Assembly: GCF_000828715.1 (NCBI RefSeq)
Contig: NZ_AP014583.1
Coordinates: forward strand, 3,532,001 to 3,596,000
Direction of reading: 5' to 3'
From: Winogradskyella sp. PG-2
GTDB taxonomy: Bacteria > Bacteroidota > Bacteroidia > Flavobacteriales > Flavobacteriaceae
Length of the DNA: 64,000 nucleotides
Part shown: positions 35,670 through 43,520 of the stretch, piece after piece
Position numbering within the stretch: position 1 is the first letter of the stretch
Layout of the letters: each line of letters begins with the position of its first letter
Position numbers and translations under genes: made by a program
The notes under the pieces: model-generated
Database searches by the model: none
The model's input: the letters and a program-made list of their open reading frames with translations, nothing else
Told to the model about the DNA's origin: nothing

Positions 35670-36373
35670 TGCAATTATTTTACAACCCAAATATTTCTGA
35701 AAACGACTCTAACTTTAATTTCGATAAAGATGAAAGTCGTCATATTGAAAAAGTCCTCCGTAAAAAATCAGGAGATACATTATATATTACCAATGGAAAT
35801 GGTTGGTTGTTTGAAGCAGAATTAACTTTAGCAGAACCAAAGCATTGTTCTGTAAATATTATCTCAAAACTGTTACAGACTAAACGTTCATATAATTTAC
35901 ATTTAGCAGTTGCACCAACAAAAATAAATGATCGTTACGAATGGTTTTTAGAAAAAGCTACTGAAATAGGGATTGAAACCATTACACCAATTATCTGTGA
36001 TCATAGTGAGCGTAAGGTAGTAAAGACGGAACGTTTTGAAAAAATTATTCAGTCAGCTATGAAACAATCCTTGCAATGTTATTTGCCCAAACTTAATGCT
36101 CCAATTGCATATAAAGATTTTATTAATCAGGATTTTTCTGGCCAAAAATTTATTGCACATTGCGAAGATACTGATAGAAAATCTTTAAAATTATTACTTA
36201 AAACTGATGAAGACTGTATTATTTTAATTGGACCTGAAGGTGATTTTAGCGTTAAAGAAATCGAAATAGCTTTGCAACATAATTTTATTCCTATAACTTT
36301 GGGTGAAACACGTTTACGAACTGAAACTGCTGCCATTGCTGCTTGTCATTCTATCGCATTCTCAAATGAATAA
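35669..36373 (+). CDS. rsmE: 16S rRNA (uracil1498-N3)-methyltransferase
   Basis: 234 residues (E. coli RsmE has 243). N-terminal PUA-like domain (ESRHIEKVLRKKSGDTLYITNGNGWLFEAEL) and a C-terminal SPOUT knot with LLIGPEGDFSVKEIE-type (here IILIGPEGDFSVKEIE) and LGETRLRTETAAIAACH. The WFLEKATEIGIETITPI block in between is also typical. Methylates U1498 of 16S rRNA with S-adenosylmethionine. It is coupled to the upstream isomerase gene by a one-base overlap and followed by the DUF4159 gene after 6 bp. Confidence 0.95.
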   Translation: MQLFYNPNISENDSNFNFDKDESRHIEKVLRKKSGDTLYITNGNGWLFEAELTLAEPKHCSVNIISKLLQTKRSYNLHLAVAPTKINDRYEWFLEKATEIGIETITPIICDHSERKVVKTERFEKIIQSAMKQSLQCYLPKLNAPIAYKDFINQDFSGQKFIAHCEDTDRKSLKLLLKTDEDCIILIGPEGDFSVKEIEIALQHNFIPITLGETRLRTETAAIAACHSIAFSNE

Positions 36374-36379
36374 TGTTTT

Positions 36380-37021
36380 ATGAAGCTAATTTATTCTCTA
36401 TTCTTTTCTCTTTTCTCTATGCTTTTATTTTCTCAAGACGTAGGGATTCTAAAATATAAAGGTGGCGGGGATTGGTATAGTAATCCAACAGCATTACCAA
36501 ATTTGGTTAAATACTGTAACGACAATATAGATACTAATATCAATGAGAATATTCAAACCGTTGAAGCTGGTAGCACAGATATTTTTCAGTTTCCGTTGTT
36601 ACACATGACAGGTCATGGCAATGTATTCTTTAGTGATGATGATGCAGAGAACTTGAGAAACTATTTAATTTCGGGAGGCTTTCTTCATATTGATGATAAC
36701 TACGGAATGGAACCATATGTCACCAAAGAATTAAAGAAAGTATTCCCTAATAATGAATTGATTGAAATCCCAAAAGATCACGGAATTTTTAGCTCGGCAT
36801 ATACTTTTGCAAATGGCTTACCAAAAATCCATGAGCATGACGGCAAAGCACCAAAAGCTCTTGGGATTTTTCATGAAAGTAGATTAGTTTTACTTTTTAC
36901 GTTTGAAAGTGATTTAGGTGATGGTTGGGAAGATCAGGAAGTGCATAATGATCCTGAGGATGTTCGAGAGAAAGCCCTACAAATGGGAGCAAATATTGTT
37001 AAGCATGCTTTTGAGAATTAA
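36380..37021 (+). CDS. Exported DUF4159 domain protein
   Basis: 213 residues with a signal peptide ending around LLFSQ. The rest matches the DUF4159 layout: ILKYKGGGDWYSNPTALPNL at the start, LLHMTGHGNVFFSDDDAENLRNYL in the middle, GGFLHIDDNYGMEPYVTKELKKVFP and a C-terminal GDGWEDQEVHNDPEDVREKALQMGANIVKHAF. The family is found in Bacteroidota and has a glutamine-amidotransferase-like fold, but the biochemical function is unknown to me. It probably acts in the periplasm. It lies in the tsaD-rsmE run, 6 bp after rsmE. Confidence 0.85.
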   Translation: MKLIYSLFFSLFSMLLFSQDVGILKYKGGGDWYSNPTALPNLVKYCNDNIDTNINENIQTVEAGSTDIFQFPLLHMTGHGNVFFSDDDAENLRNYLISGGFLHIDDNYGMEPYVTKELKKVFPNNELIEIPKDHGIFSSAYTFANGLPKIHEHDGKAPKALGIFHESRLVLLFTFESDLGDGWEDQEVHNDPEDVREKALQMGANIVKHAFEN

Positions 37022-37037
37022 TTTATATTTAGAAAAT

Positions 37038-37256
37038 ATGGATATTGAATCATTTGATCTTTTTAACTTTAAAATTCCAGAAAAAAAGCCAAATTCTATT
37101 TGGACTAAAATACTATTGGTTTCTCTAATCGGAATCTTTGTCTCAATTCCCCTTGCAAAAATTGATAGTAGCAATTTTAATTATAATGAAGTTTATATTT
37201 TTTATGGACATCAAGATTGTTCACATTTAAAATATAATTTAATTTCTTGTCAATAA
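37038..37256 (+). CDS. Small single-pass membrane protein
   Basis: 72 residues from an ATG at 37038. A polar N-terminus (MDIESFDLFNFKIPEKKP) is followed by one hydrophobic helix (ILLVSLIGIFVSIPLA) and a short tail with two Cys (DCSHL and SCQ). Longer readings of this frame would overlap the end of the DUF4159 gene and are not needed. It sits between DUF4159 and a SpoU methyltransferase gene in the same direction. Function unknown. Confidence 0.58.
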   Translation: MDIESFDLFNFKIPEKKPNSIWTKILLVSLIGIFVSIPLAKIDSSNFNYNEVYIFYGHQDCSHLKYNLISCQ

Positions 37257-37265
37257 TTTTTAAGC

Positions 37266-37772
37266 TTGCAACTCACTCACCACAATTCTAACTTCAAAAA
37301 ACAAAAACATCCAATCACATTAGTTTGTGATAATATTACTAATACTCCAAATATTGGAAGTTTATTTCGTATAGCTGACGCCTTTGGAGTAGAAGAAATC
37401 ATCTTTTGTGGTGAAAATGTTTCATTTGGTAAACGGATAACTAAAACATCGCGTTCTACTGAAAAATATGTTAATCATAAAATTGAAATAGAAATTGCTA
37501 ATGTTATAGAGAATTTAAAAAATGACAACTATTATTTAATTGCATTAGAGATTACTGAGTCTAGCACAGAACTTAATGATTTTAAACTCAAAAGAACGAA
37601 TCAACCTACTGCTTTGATTCTTGGTCATGAAAGTTTTGGTGTTTCAGAATCTATTTTAAATCAAGTGGATGCTGTCGTTCACATAAACATGTTTGGCAAT
37701 AATAGTAGTATGAATGTAGTACAAGCGACTAGTATTACGCTTTACGAACTTACAAAACAACTTAATTCCTAA
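37266..37772 (+). CDS. SpoU/TrmH family RNA 2'-O-methyltransferase
   Basis: 168 residues from a TTG start at 37266. SPOUT-fold signatures: motif 1 NTPNIGSLFRIADAFGV (Asn and Arg conserved), motif 2 ALILGHESFGVSESIL, motif 3 HINMFGNNSSMNVVQATSI. Uses S-adenosylmethionine to 2'-O-methylate a ribose in tRNA or rRNA; the single-domain form resembles TrmL/TrmH-type enzymes, but the target base is not certain. No N-terminal substrate-binding domain is present. It continues the run of RNA-modifying genes. Confidence 0.9.
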   Translation: MQLTHHNSNFKKQKHPITLVCDNITNTPNIGSLFRIADAFGVEEIIFCGENVSFGKRITKTSRSTEKYVNHKIEIEIANVIENLKNDNYYLIALEITESSTELNDFKLKRTNQPTALILGHESFGVSESILNQVDAVVHINMFGNNSSMNVVQATSITLYELTKQLNS

Positions 37773-37776
37773 ATTT

Positions 37777-37803
37777 GTCATGCTGAGTTTATTTCAGCAT
37801 CTT
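37777..37803. repeat. Dispersed short inverted repeat, copy 3 (GTCATGCTGA...TCAGCATCTT)
   Basis: A 7-bp inverted repeat ATGCTGA / TCAGCAT with a 7-base loop. Same layout as the units at 5491 and 5538, with compensating stem changes. It lies in the 47-bp gap between the SpoU methyltransferase and the transporter gene. Confidence 0.6.
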
Positions 37804-37819
37804 TGAATAAATACAACCA

Positions 37820-38908
37820 ATGAATTCTAAAACAATAGCAAACGGTATTTTAAGAGCAATAGCCATTTTACTTGCAGTTGCGCTAGTATTGTTCTTTTTA
37901 TATAAGATTCAGTCTGTTATAGTTTATATAGCAGTCGCGGCAGTAATATCATTAATTGGCAGACCTATTGTTTTGTTTCTAAGACGAAAACTAAAGTTTA
38001 GTAATACAATTGCTGTTGTATCAACTATGGCATTGCTAATTGGATTATTGGTCGGTTTGGTTGGTATGTTTATCCCATTAGTAGCTGAACAAGGACACAA
38101 CCTGGCTTTATTAAATATAGACCAGTTACAAACCAATGTTGAGGATTTATACAATCAAATTGTTACGTATTTTGAATTTCAGAATATTGATGTAGAACAA
38201 TCGATTAAAGAATCTAACTTACTTTCCAAACTAGATTTTGCTGTGATTCCAAACTTCCTCAATAGTTTTATAAGTGGATTAGGTAGTTTTAGTATTGGAT
38301 TGTTTTCTGTATTATTTATTTCATTCTTCTTTTTAAAAGACAGCAAATTGTTTGAAGATGGGATAATGACTTTAGTCCCTAAAGGAAACGAAATGCGTTC
38401 TAAGCGTTCATTTACAAAGATAAAAGACTTGCTGTCTCGTTATTTTGTTGGTCTTATTTTTCAGATATTAATTCTATTTATTATCTATACTATAGTTTTA
38501 CTGATTTTTGGTATTGATAATGCGGTTGTTATAGCTTTTTTATGTGCATTATTAAATCTTGTACCTTATGTTGGTCCACTTGTGAGCGGCTTCTTAATGC
38601 TACTTTTAAGCATGTCGAGCAATTTAGGTGAAAGCTTTAGTGAGATCATTTTACCAAAAACAACTTATGTAATGATAGGTTTTGTTATTGCTCAATTAGT
38701 TGATAATTTTTTTAGTCAACCCTATATCTTTTCTAAAAGTGTAAAATCACATCCACTAGAAATTTTCTTAATTATAATAATTGCTGGAATTTTATTCGGT
38801 ATCGTTGGTATGATAGTCGCTGTACCAGCATACACAGCAATAAAAGTAATCCTGAAAGAGTTTTTATCTGAATATAAATTGGTAAGTAAACTCACAAAAG
38901 GTTTATAA
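37820..38908 (+). CDS. AI-2E family transporter (PerM/TqsA-like permease)
   Basis: 362 residues with about eight hydrophobic helices arranged as in the AI-2E exporter family: two near the N-terminus (about 12-50), a third at about 63-85, a long extracytoplasmic helical loop (QGHNLALLNIDQLQTNVEDLYNQIVTYF), then the second group with the family block FLCALLNLVPYVGPLVSGFL and a final LEIFLIIIIAGILFGIVGMIVAVP. Members export quorum signals or act as Na+/H+ antiporters; the substrate is unknown here. It lies 47 bp after the SpoU methyltransferase and 7 bp before the THUMP-like methyltransferase gene. Confidence 0.88.
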   Translation: MNSKTIANGILRAIAILLAVALVLFFLYKIQSVIVYIAVAAVISLIGRPIVLFLRRKLKFSNTIAVVSTMALLIGLLVGLVGMFIPLVAEQGHNLALLNIDQLQTNVEDLYNQIVTYFEFQNIDVEQSIKESNLLSKLDFAVIPNFLNSFISGLGSFSIGLFSVLFISFFFLKDSKLFEDGIMTLVPKGNEMRSKRSFTKIKDLLSRYFVGLIFQILILFIIYTIVLLIFGIDNAVVIAFLCALLNLVPYVGPLVSGFLMLLLSMSSNLGESFSEIILPKTTYVMIGFVIAQLVDNFFSQPYIFSKSVKSHPLEIFLIIIIAGILFGIVGMIVAVPAYTAIKVILKEFLSEYKLVSKLTKGL

Positions 38909-38915
38909 TTTTAGT

Positions 38916-40100
38916 TTGAACACTAATCTTCTCAATATTGAAATTCAAAGGTTCATCAATTCAAACTTAGAATCTGATATTACTAGATTGTTATTAAAAG
39001 GCATTGATTTTGAAAGTATTGAAACCAAAGCATTAATTGAACAGATTGAGTCCAAAAGAAGATCTAAAAAGAAATTACCAACCTGGTATAATTCTGAAAA
39101 CATATATTATCCCAATAAACTTAATATAGAACAAACCTCTTCTGAAGTAACAGCAAATTACAAAGCAAGTTTAGTTGAAGGGAATTCTCTTATTGATCTA
39201 ACAGGTGGTTTTGGTATAGATTCTTATTCCTTTTCTAAAAATATAGAACAAATTACCCATTGCGAAATCAGCTCTAACCTCTCTAACATTGTAAAACATA
39301 ACTACAAAGTACTCAATACTTCTAATATTGAATGTATTTCTGAAAATGGAATAGACGTTCTTAAACGCCTAGACAAAAAGTTTGATTGGATTTATATCGA
39401 TCCTTCTCGACGTGATAGTACAAAGGAGAAAGTATTTTTACTTTCAGATTGCACTCCAAATATCAAGATTTTTCAAAATTTATTTTTAAAATATTCAGAA
39501 CATGTGATGATAAAAACATCACCAATTTTAGATTTATCTGCCACACTTTCAGATTTAAAGTCTGTTAAAGAGATTCATATTGTGGCTGTAAACAATGAAG
39601 TCAAAGAATTACTTTGGATTTTAGAACGTAATTATGAAGATAATGTCATTATAAAAACTGTGAATTTACAAAAAGACAGTAATCAACATTTTGAATTTAA
39701 TTTTTTTAAAGAGTCTAATTCAAAAGCCGAATATAGTCAACCACTCACCTATTTGTATGAACCAAATTCAGCTATATTAAAATCTGGAGCATTTAATTCA
39801 GTTAGTAATATTCTTAATATACCTAAGCTTCAAAAGCATTCACATCTTTACACGTCTAAAGATTTAATTGTGTTTCCTGGAAGGTGCTTTAAGATTGAAA
39901 ATCAATTGCCTTTTAACAAAAAAGTCTTTGCAAAAGAGAAAATTTCTAAAGCCAATGTAACCACTCGAAATTTTCCGCTTTCAGTTTCAGAAATTCGTAA
40001 AAAATTAAAAATTAAAGATGGTGGTAATCATTATCTGTTCTTTACTACAAACTTAAATGAAGAAAAAATTGTTTTAGTTTGCTCAAAAATCAATATTTAA
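38916..40100 (+). CDS. Class I SAM-dependent methyltransferase with THUMP-like C-terminal domain
   Basis: 394 residues from a TTG start. N-terminal helical segment, then a Rossmann methyltransferase core: motif I LIDLTGGFGIDSYSFS, a conserved HCEIS acidic loop, and motif IV DWIYIDPSRRD, close to the DPxR of RNA or DNA base methyltransferases. The C-terminal part (about 310-394) fits the THUMP-like domain often fused to these enzymes (VFPGRCFKIENQLPFN, AKEKISKANVTTRNFPLSVSEIRKKLKIKDGG). Probable RNA methyltransferase, target unknown. It is the last gene of the tsaD run and meets a convergent gene end to end at 40100. Confidence 0.85.
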   Translation: MNTNLLNIEIQRFINSNLESDITRLLLKGIDFESIETKALIEQIESKRRSKKKLPTWYNSENIYYPNKLNIEQTSSEVTANYKASLVEGNSLIDLTGGFGIDSYSFSKNIEQITHCEISSNLSNIVKHNYKVLNTSNIECISENGIDVLKRLDKKFDWIYIDPSRRDSTKEKVFLLSDCTPNIKIFQNLFLKYSEHVMIKTSPILDLSATLSDLKSVKEIHIVAVNNEVKELLWILERNYEDNVIIKTVNLQKDSNQHFEFNFFKESNSKAEYSQPLTYLYEPNSAILKSGAFNSVSNILNIPKLQKHSHLYTSKDLIVFPGRCFKIENQLPFNKKVFAKEKISKANVTTRNFPLSVSEIRKKLKIKDGGNHYLFFTTNLNEEKIVLVCSKINI

Positions 40101-40694
40101 TTAAAGAAATCCTTTTTGAGTAATCACCATATCATTTCCCCACAATTGCACCAAATAAGAAATATCAATAGGAAAAAATGATGAAGAACCATCACTATTG
40201 TATTTTATAGGGCACTCAATGCGACTTCCATCAATTATTCTGCATTTGTTTTTACCATTATCTGAAATTATAATTGACTTATCATCTAATTTTTCATATA
40301 CCATATTTAGGTCAATTATGGCATACTTAATAAAATCTTTTGCAATAGCTCTATCTTGTTTTGAGCTATCTATGATTCCATAAGTAAAGTAATGCGCCTT
40401 AATTTTAAAATATTCAGATTTATGCCGTTCTTTTACTTTATTATCATCGCGTCTATATCTAATCGTAAAGTCTGAAAAGTCTTTATATTGAACTTCTCTG
40501 AACCGTTCTTGCACGCTCATAATTGCATCACCATTTCTAAATACATAGTCAATACCATCCATCATATCTATATATTCTGCGTAGTCTTTTCGCAATTGTA
40601 CTTCTTTCCAATCTAAAAGATTATAGATTAAAGGAATTGCTAAATGCTTGTGAATATAATCAGAAAATGCTCTATCCTTTTGATATTTTGACAT
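40101..40694 (-). CDS. Soluble protein of unknown function, possibly nuclease-like
   Basis: 197 residues, no signal peptide, rich in Asp, Tyr, Lys and Arg. The stretch MDGIDYVFRNGDAIMSVQERFREVQ followed by DFTIRYRRDD recalls a restriction-endonuclease-type arrangement (acidic residue, then Q/ExR or xK) seen in some phage- or defence-linked proteins, but the match is weak. C-terminal beta-rich part with CRIIDGSRIECPIKY. It stands alone between the methyltransferase gene and a tRNA operon, an area where accessory genes often insert, although no integrase or repeat is visible. Function not assigned. Confidence 0.65.
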   Translation of the reverse strand: MSKYQKDRAFSDYIHKHLAIPLIYNLLDWKEVQLRKDYAEYIDMMDGIDYVFRNGDAIMSVQERFREVQYKDFSDFTIRYRRDDNKVKERHKSEYFKIKAHYFTYGIIDSSKQDRAIAKDFIKYAIIDLNMVYEKLDDKSIIISDNGKNKCRIIDGSRIECPIKYNSDGSSSFFPIDISYLVQLWGNDMVITQKGFL

Positions 40695-40850
40695 TTACTT
40701 AAATTTCTTAACAGTATTGATTTGCATCTTTTAAAAGTAATTAAAAAGAAGTTATTCCAAAAAATGAGTGCTAAAATTTGAAAAAGCAATTATGTATTTG
40801 TCTTAGATTAAATTAGTAGCATTTTAATTATAAAAAACTCAAAAAAAATG

Positions 40851-40881
40851 TTGCGTTCTTTAATATGAAAAGTTACATTTG
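40851..40881 (+). promoter_or_regulatory. Consensus Bacteroidota promoter of the tRNA operon
   Basis: TTG at 40851-40853, 20 bp, then TACATTTG at 40874-40881, a perfect match to TTG-N17-23-TAnnTTTG. It lies 38 bp upstream of the tRNA-Ser gene, as expected for a strong stable-RNA promoter. Confidence 0.82.
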
Positions 40882-40918
40882 CATCCGCATTTTTATTGAA
40901 ATACGTTCATTTTTTACT

Positions 40919-41007
40919 GGAGAGGTGCCTGAGTGGCCGAAAGGAGCGGTTTGCTAAATCGTCGTACCTAGAAATAGGTACCCAGGGTTCGAATCCCTGT
41001 CTCTCCG
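40919..41007 (+). tRNA. tRNA-Ser (anticodon GCT)
   Basis: 89 nt with acceptor stem GGAGAGG / TCTCTCC, anticodon GCT at 40953-40955, and a long class II variable arm (GTACCTA / TAGGTAC), the hallmark of serine tRNA. T-arm GGTTCGAATCC is canonical. The 3' CCA is not encoded (G followed by CAA), so it is added after transcription. First of three tRNA genes in one transcript. Confidence 0.97.
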
Positions 41008-41056
41008 CAAAATTTTACTGTAATTTATTTGTTAGTGATATTTAGATAATCATTTT

Positions 41057-41131
41057 CGGGGTGTAGCGTAGCCCGGTTATCGCGCCACGTTTGGGACGTG
41101 GAGGCCGCAGGTTCGAATCCTGCCACCCCGA
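41057..41131 (+). tRNA. tRNA-Pro (anticodon TGG)
   Basis: 75 nt, acceptor CGGGGTG / CACCCCG, anticodon TGG at 41092-41094 in the loop of stem CCACG / CGTGG, T-arm GGTTCGAATCC. No encoded CCA. Second gene of the Ser-Pro-Arg operon. Confidence 0.97.
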
Positions 41132-41153
41132 CTTTATTGAATTATGGAGTTAC

Positions 41154-41227
41154 GGGCTCGTAGCTCAGCTGGATAGAGCACCTCCCTTCTAAGGAGGCGG
41201 TCATAGGTTCGAATCCTATCGGGCTCA
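41154..41227 (+). tRNA. tRNA-Arg (anticodon TCT)
   Basis: 74 nt, acceptor GGGCTCG / CGGGCTC, anticodon TCT at 41188-41190 in the loop of stem CCTCC / GGAGG, T-arm GGTTCGAATCC. No encoded CCA. Last gene of the operon, followed directly by a terminator. Confidence 0.97.
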
Positions 41228-41228
41228 C

Positions 41229-41260
41229 AAAAAGTCTTACTATTTTTAGTAAGGCTTTTT
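41229..41260. terminator. Terminator of the tRNA operon and of the convergent HD-phosphohydrolase gene
   Basis: 14-bp stem (AAAAAGTCTTACTA / TAGTAAGGCTTTTT, one G-T wobble) with a 4-base loop and T-tract. Confidence 0.85.
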
Positions 41261-41264
41261 TGTT

Positions 41265-43316
41265 TTATTCAGGATACTCAATTCTTAAATGATATATATT
41301 TGCAAGCTTATGCTTCAACACTTTCTTTATAGATTGAATTTCCTTGAACGTGATATCTGCATTAAGAAATTGACCATTTTCCATTTGCTTATTAATAATA
41401 TTCTCTACAAATTCATTAATCTTAGTAGTTGTAGGCTCTTTTAAACTCTTTGATGCTGCCTCTACACTATCACACATCATTAAAATTGCTGTTTCTTTAC
41501 TAAATGGTTTTGGACCAGGATAAGAAAAATCATTAATATCAACGTTTTCGTTTGCTGCTTTTTCTTTAATGTAGAAGTAATACACAATACTTGTACCATG
41601 ATGCGTCCTGATAAAATCAATAACTCTGTCTGGTAAATTGTTCTTTTTTGCAATTTCTATTCCATTAATTGCATGATCTATAATAATCCTAGCACTTTCT
41701 CTACTGGATAATTCATCATGAGGATTAATCCCGGTACTTTGGTTTTCTGTAAAATAAGTAGGGTTTTTCATTTTACCAATATCGTGATACAACGCTCCTA
41801 CTCTAATTAACATGGCATTAGCACCAATTTCATTTGCAGAAGCCTCGGCTAAATTGGCTACATTTAGAGAATGGTGAAAAGTTCCAGGAGCCTTATTAGA
41901 TAATTCTTTTAGAAGTTTTGTGTTTGTATCCGAAAGCTCTAATAATGACACATCAGATACTAAACCAAAGATTTTTTCATAAATGTAAATCAAGGGCTGT
42001 ACAAATAATGTTGCCAAACCACATAAAATGAATAGCCCAAAAGTTTCCCATTTCAATCCAGTTAATTGACCTTCATGGATTACAAAAAAAGCAAAATAAG
42101 CGATAATGTATATAAAGGTAATTTGTCCGACCGATATAAAAAGATTGGCTCTTTTATATAATTCCGAAACTGTTAGTATGGTTACAATACCAGCAATAAT
42201 TTGAAGAAACATATACTCATAGCTATTTGGCACTATAAACCCTAATAATAAAACAGTAAGTACATGAGCAAATAAACCAAGTCTAGCATCAAAGAAAGCT
42301 TTTAAAACTAGTGGAAGAATACACAATGGAACAACATAAATGTATTGCGAATTATAATTTATTATTAAAGTCGTTAACAAAACCATTAACGCTATATTGA
42401 AAAAGATAAAAGTTACCTTGGTATTATTAAGAAACACATCCATTCTATATTTTCTTAAAAACAACAATAACATTAAGAGCGCTAACGCAACCAATAATGC
42501 ATATGCAACTACAACCCAATTATAATTTGCAGTATTCCATACTTGAGACTCATACTCTGACTTCAACGAATTAAGAATTGTATACTGTTCGTCTTCAACC
42601 ACTTGTCCTTTAGAAATTATAAGTTGATCTTGCTCTACACTTCCTCTTGTTGAGGATATCTTAGATAATTCTTCTTCTAATGCCTTTTGTGTTAAACTTT
42701 CATTAAGCTGAATGTTAGATTTTATGACATCAAAGAATATTGATATCATTTCATTACGCTGTTCTGAAGAAATATTACTACCCAAATGAGTTTCTATAAG
42801 TTGTCGCAATTCACTTAACTCGTAGAGACTTCCATATAGCAATTCCTTTTCAATAGTATTTGCTGTAGCTATAACTACTGGTCTATTATCAGAATAGTTA
42901 TAATCCTGATCTAAAACACCTTTAGTATATAGTTTATCTATAAAAGACTTCCCTTTATTATATAAACTAGAATTTTGAAGATTTAAGTAGCTAGAATCTT
43001 TAAATGATTGATTAAATAGCTCTATATAATTAGATAATACTTTAGATTCAATTGTTTTATCTGCTCCGAAATAAACAGAACTATTAGTTTCAATTTCAAG
43101 TTTTTCTGCATTTAATTCACTTTGAGACTTTTTTATTGCAAAATTGAATGGGGCATATAAATTTTCGGATTGCCACGGCTTCTCTTTTTCAAAAGAATAT
43201 CTAAATTTTCCTGTTTTAGGAAATAGATATACTATAAAGAGTGTAGTTACTACGAATAGTAAAATCTTATAGACTAAAGCATGGTTTTTATACCATTTAT
43301 TGAGAAATGCATTCAT
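41265..43316 (-). CDS. 7TM receptor with intracellular HD domain, PgpH-type phosphohydrolase
   Basis: 683 residues. An N-terminal membrane helix (about 16-34), then a 230-residue extracytoplasmic helical domain (7TMR-HD extracellular), seven hydrophobic helices at about 270-455, and a cytoplasmic HD domain near the C-terminus. HD-domain ligands: the His of FHHSLNVANLAEA at about 480, the HD pair in ALYHDIGKMKNPTYF at about 509, later HHGTS and the Asp of CDSVEAASKSL. Listeria PgpH with this plan hydrolyses the second messenger c-di-AMP; that activity is likely but not proven here. The gene converges with the tRNA operon. The opposite-direction thiolase gene starts about 200 bp upstream. Confidence 0.9.
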   Translation of the reverse strand: MNAFLNKWYKNHALVYKILLFVVTTLFIVYLFPKTGKFRYSFEKEKPWQSENLYAPFNFAIKKSQSELNAEKLEIETNSSVYFGADKTIESKVLSNYIELFNQSFKDSSYLNLQNSSLYNKGKSFIDKLYTKGVLDQDYNYSDNRPVVIATANTIEKELLYGSLYELSELRQLIETHLGSNISSEQRNEMISIFFDVIKSNIQLNESLTQKALEEELSKISSTRGSVEQDQLIISKGQVVEDEQYTILNSLKSEYESQVWNTANYNWVVVAYALLVALALLMLLLFLRKYRMDVFLNNTKVTFIFFNIALMVLLTTLIINYNSQYIYVVPLCILPLVLKAFFDARLGLFAHVLTVLLLGFIVPNSYEYMFLQIIAGIVTILTVSELYKRANLFISVGQITFIYIIAYFAFFVIHEGQLTGLKWETFGLFILCGLATLFVQPLIYIYEKIFGLVSDVSLLELSDTNTKLLKELSNKAPGTFHHSLNVANLAEASANEIGANAMLIRVGALYHDIGKMKNPTYFTENQSTGINPHDELSSRESARIIIDHAINGIEIAKKNNLPDRVIDFIRTHHGTSIVYYFYIKEKAANENVDINDFSYPGPKPFSKETAILMMCDSVEAASKSLKEPTTTKINEFVENIINKQMENGQFLNADITFKEIQSIKKVLKHKLANIYHLRIEYPE

Positions 43317-43486
43317 GTGGTTACGTTCATCATTTTTTAACTGTCACATGGAACATCCATAAAATTATATCCGTTATCAAGTGAAATATTAGTAACTGAT
43401 GTTTCATATACAATCAAATGTAATAAATATTAGAATTTTAGACGGCTAATATCATTAATACATTCTCAAATCTCTCAAAAATTGAT

Positions 43487-43494
43487 TAATTTCG
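43487..43494 (+). promoter_or_regulatory. Weak candidate -7 element upstream of the thiolase gene
   Basis: TAATTTCG resembles TAnnTTTG with one change, like the element proposed at 20608. No TTG is seen at the -33 position, so this is tentative. Confidence 0.3.
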
Positions 43495-43520
43495 CAGCTA
43501 TAAATTTAAAGACAATTATA

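Noticed and set aside
40919..41260. Genomic island inserted at the tRNA genes
   Set aside because: No integrase, no direct repeat of a tRNA end, and flanking genes are ordinary housekeeping genes.
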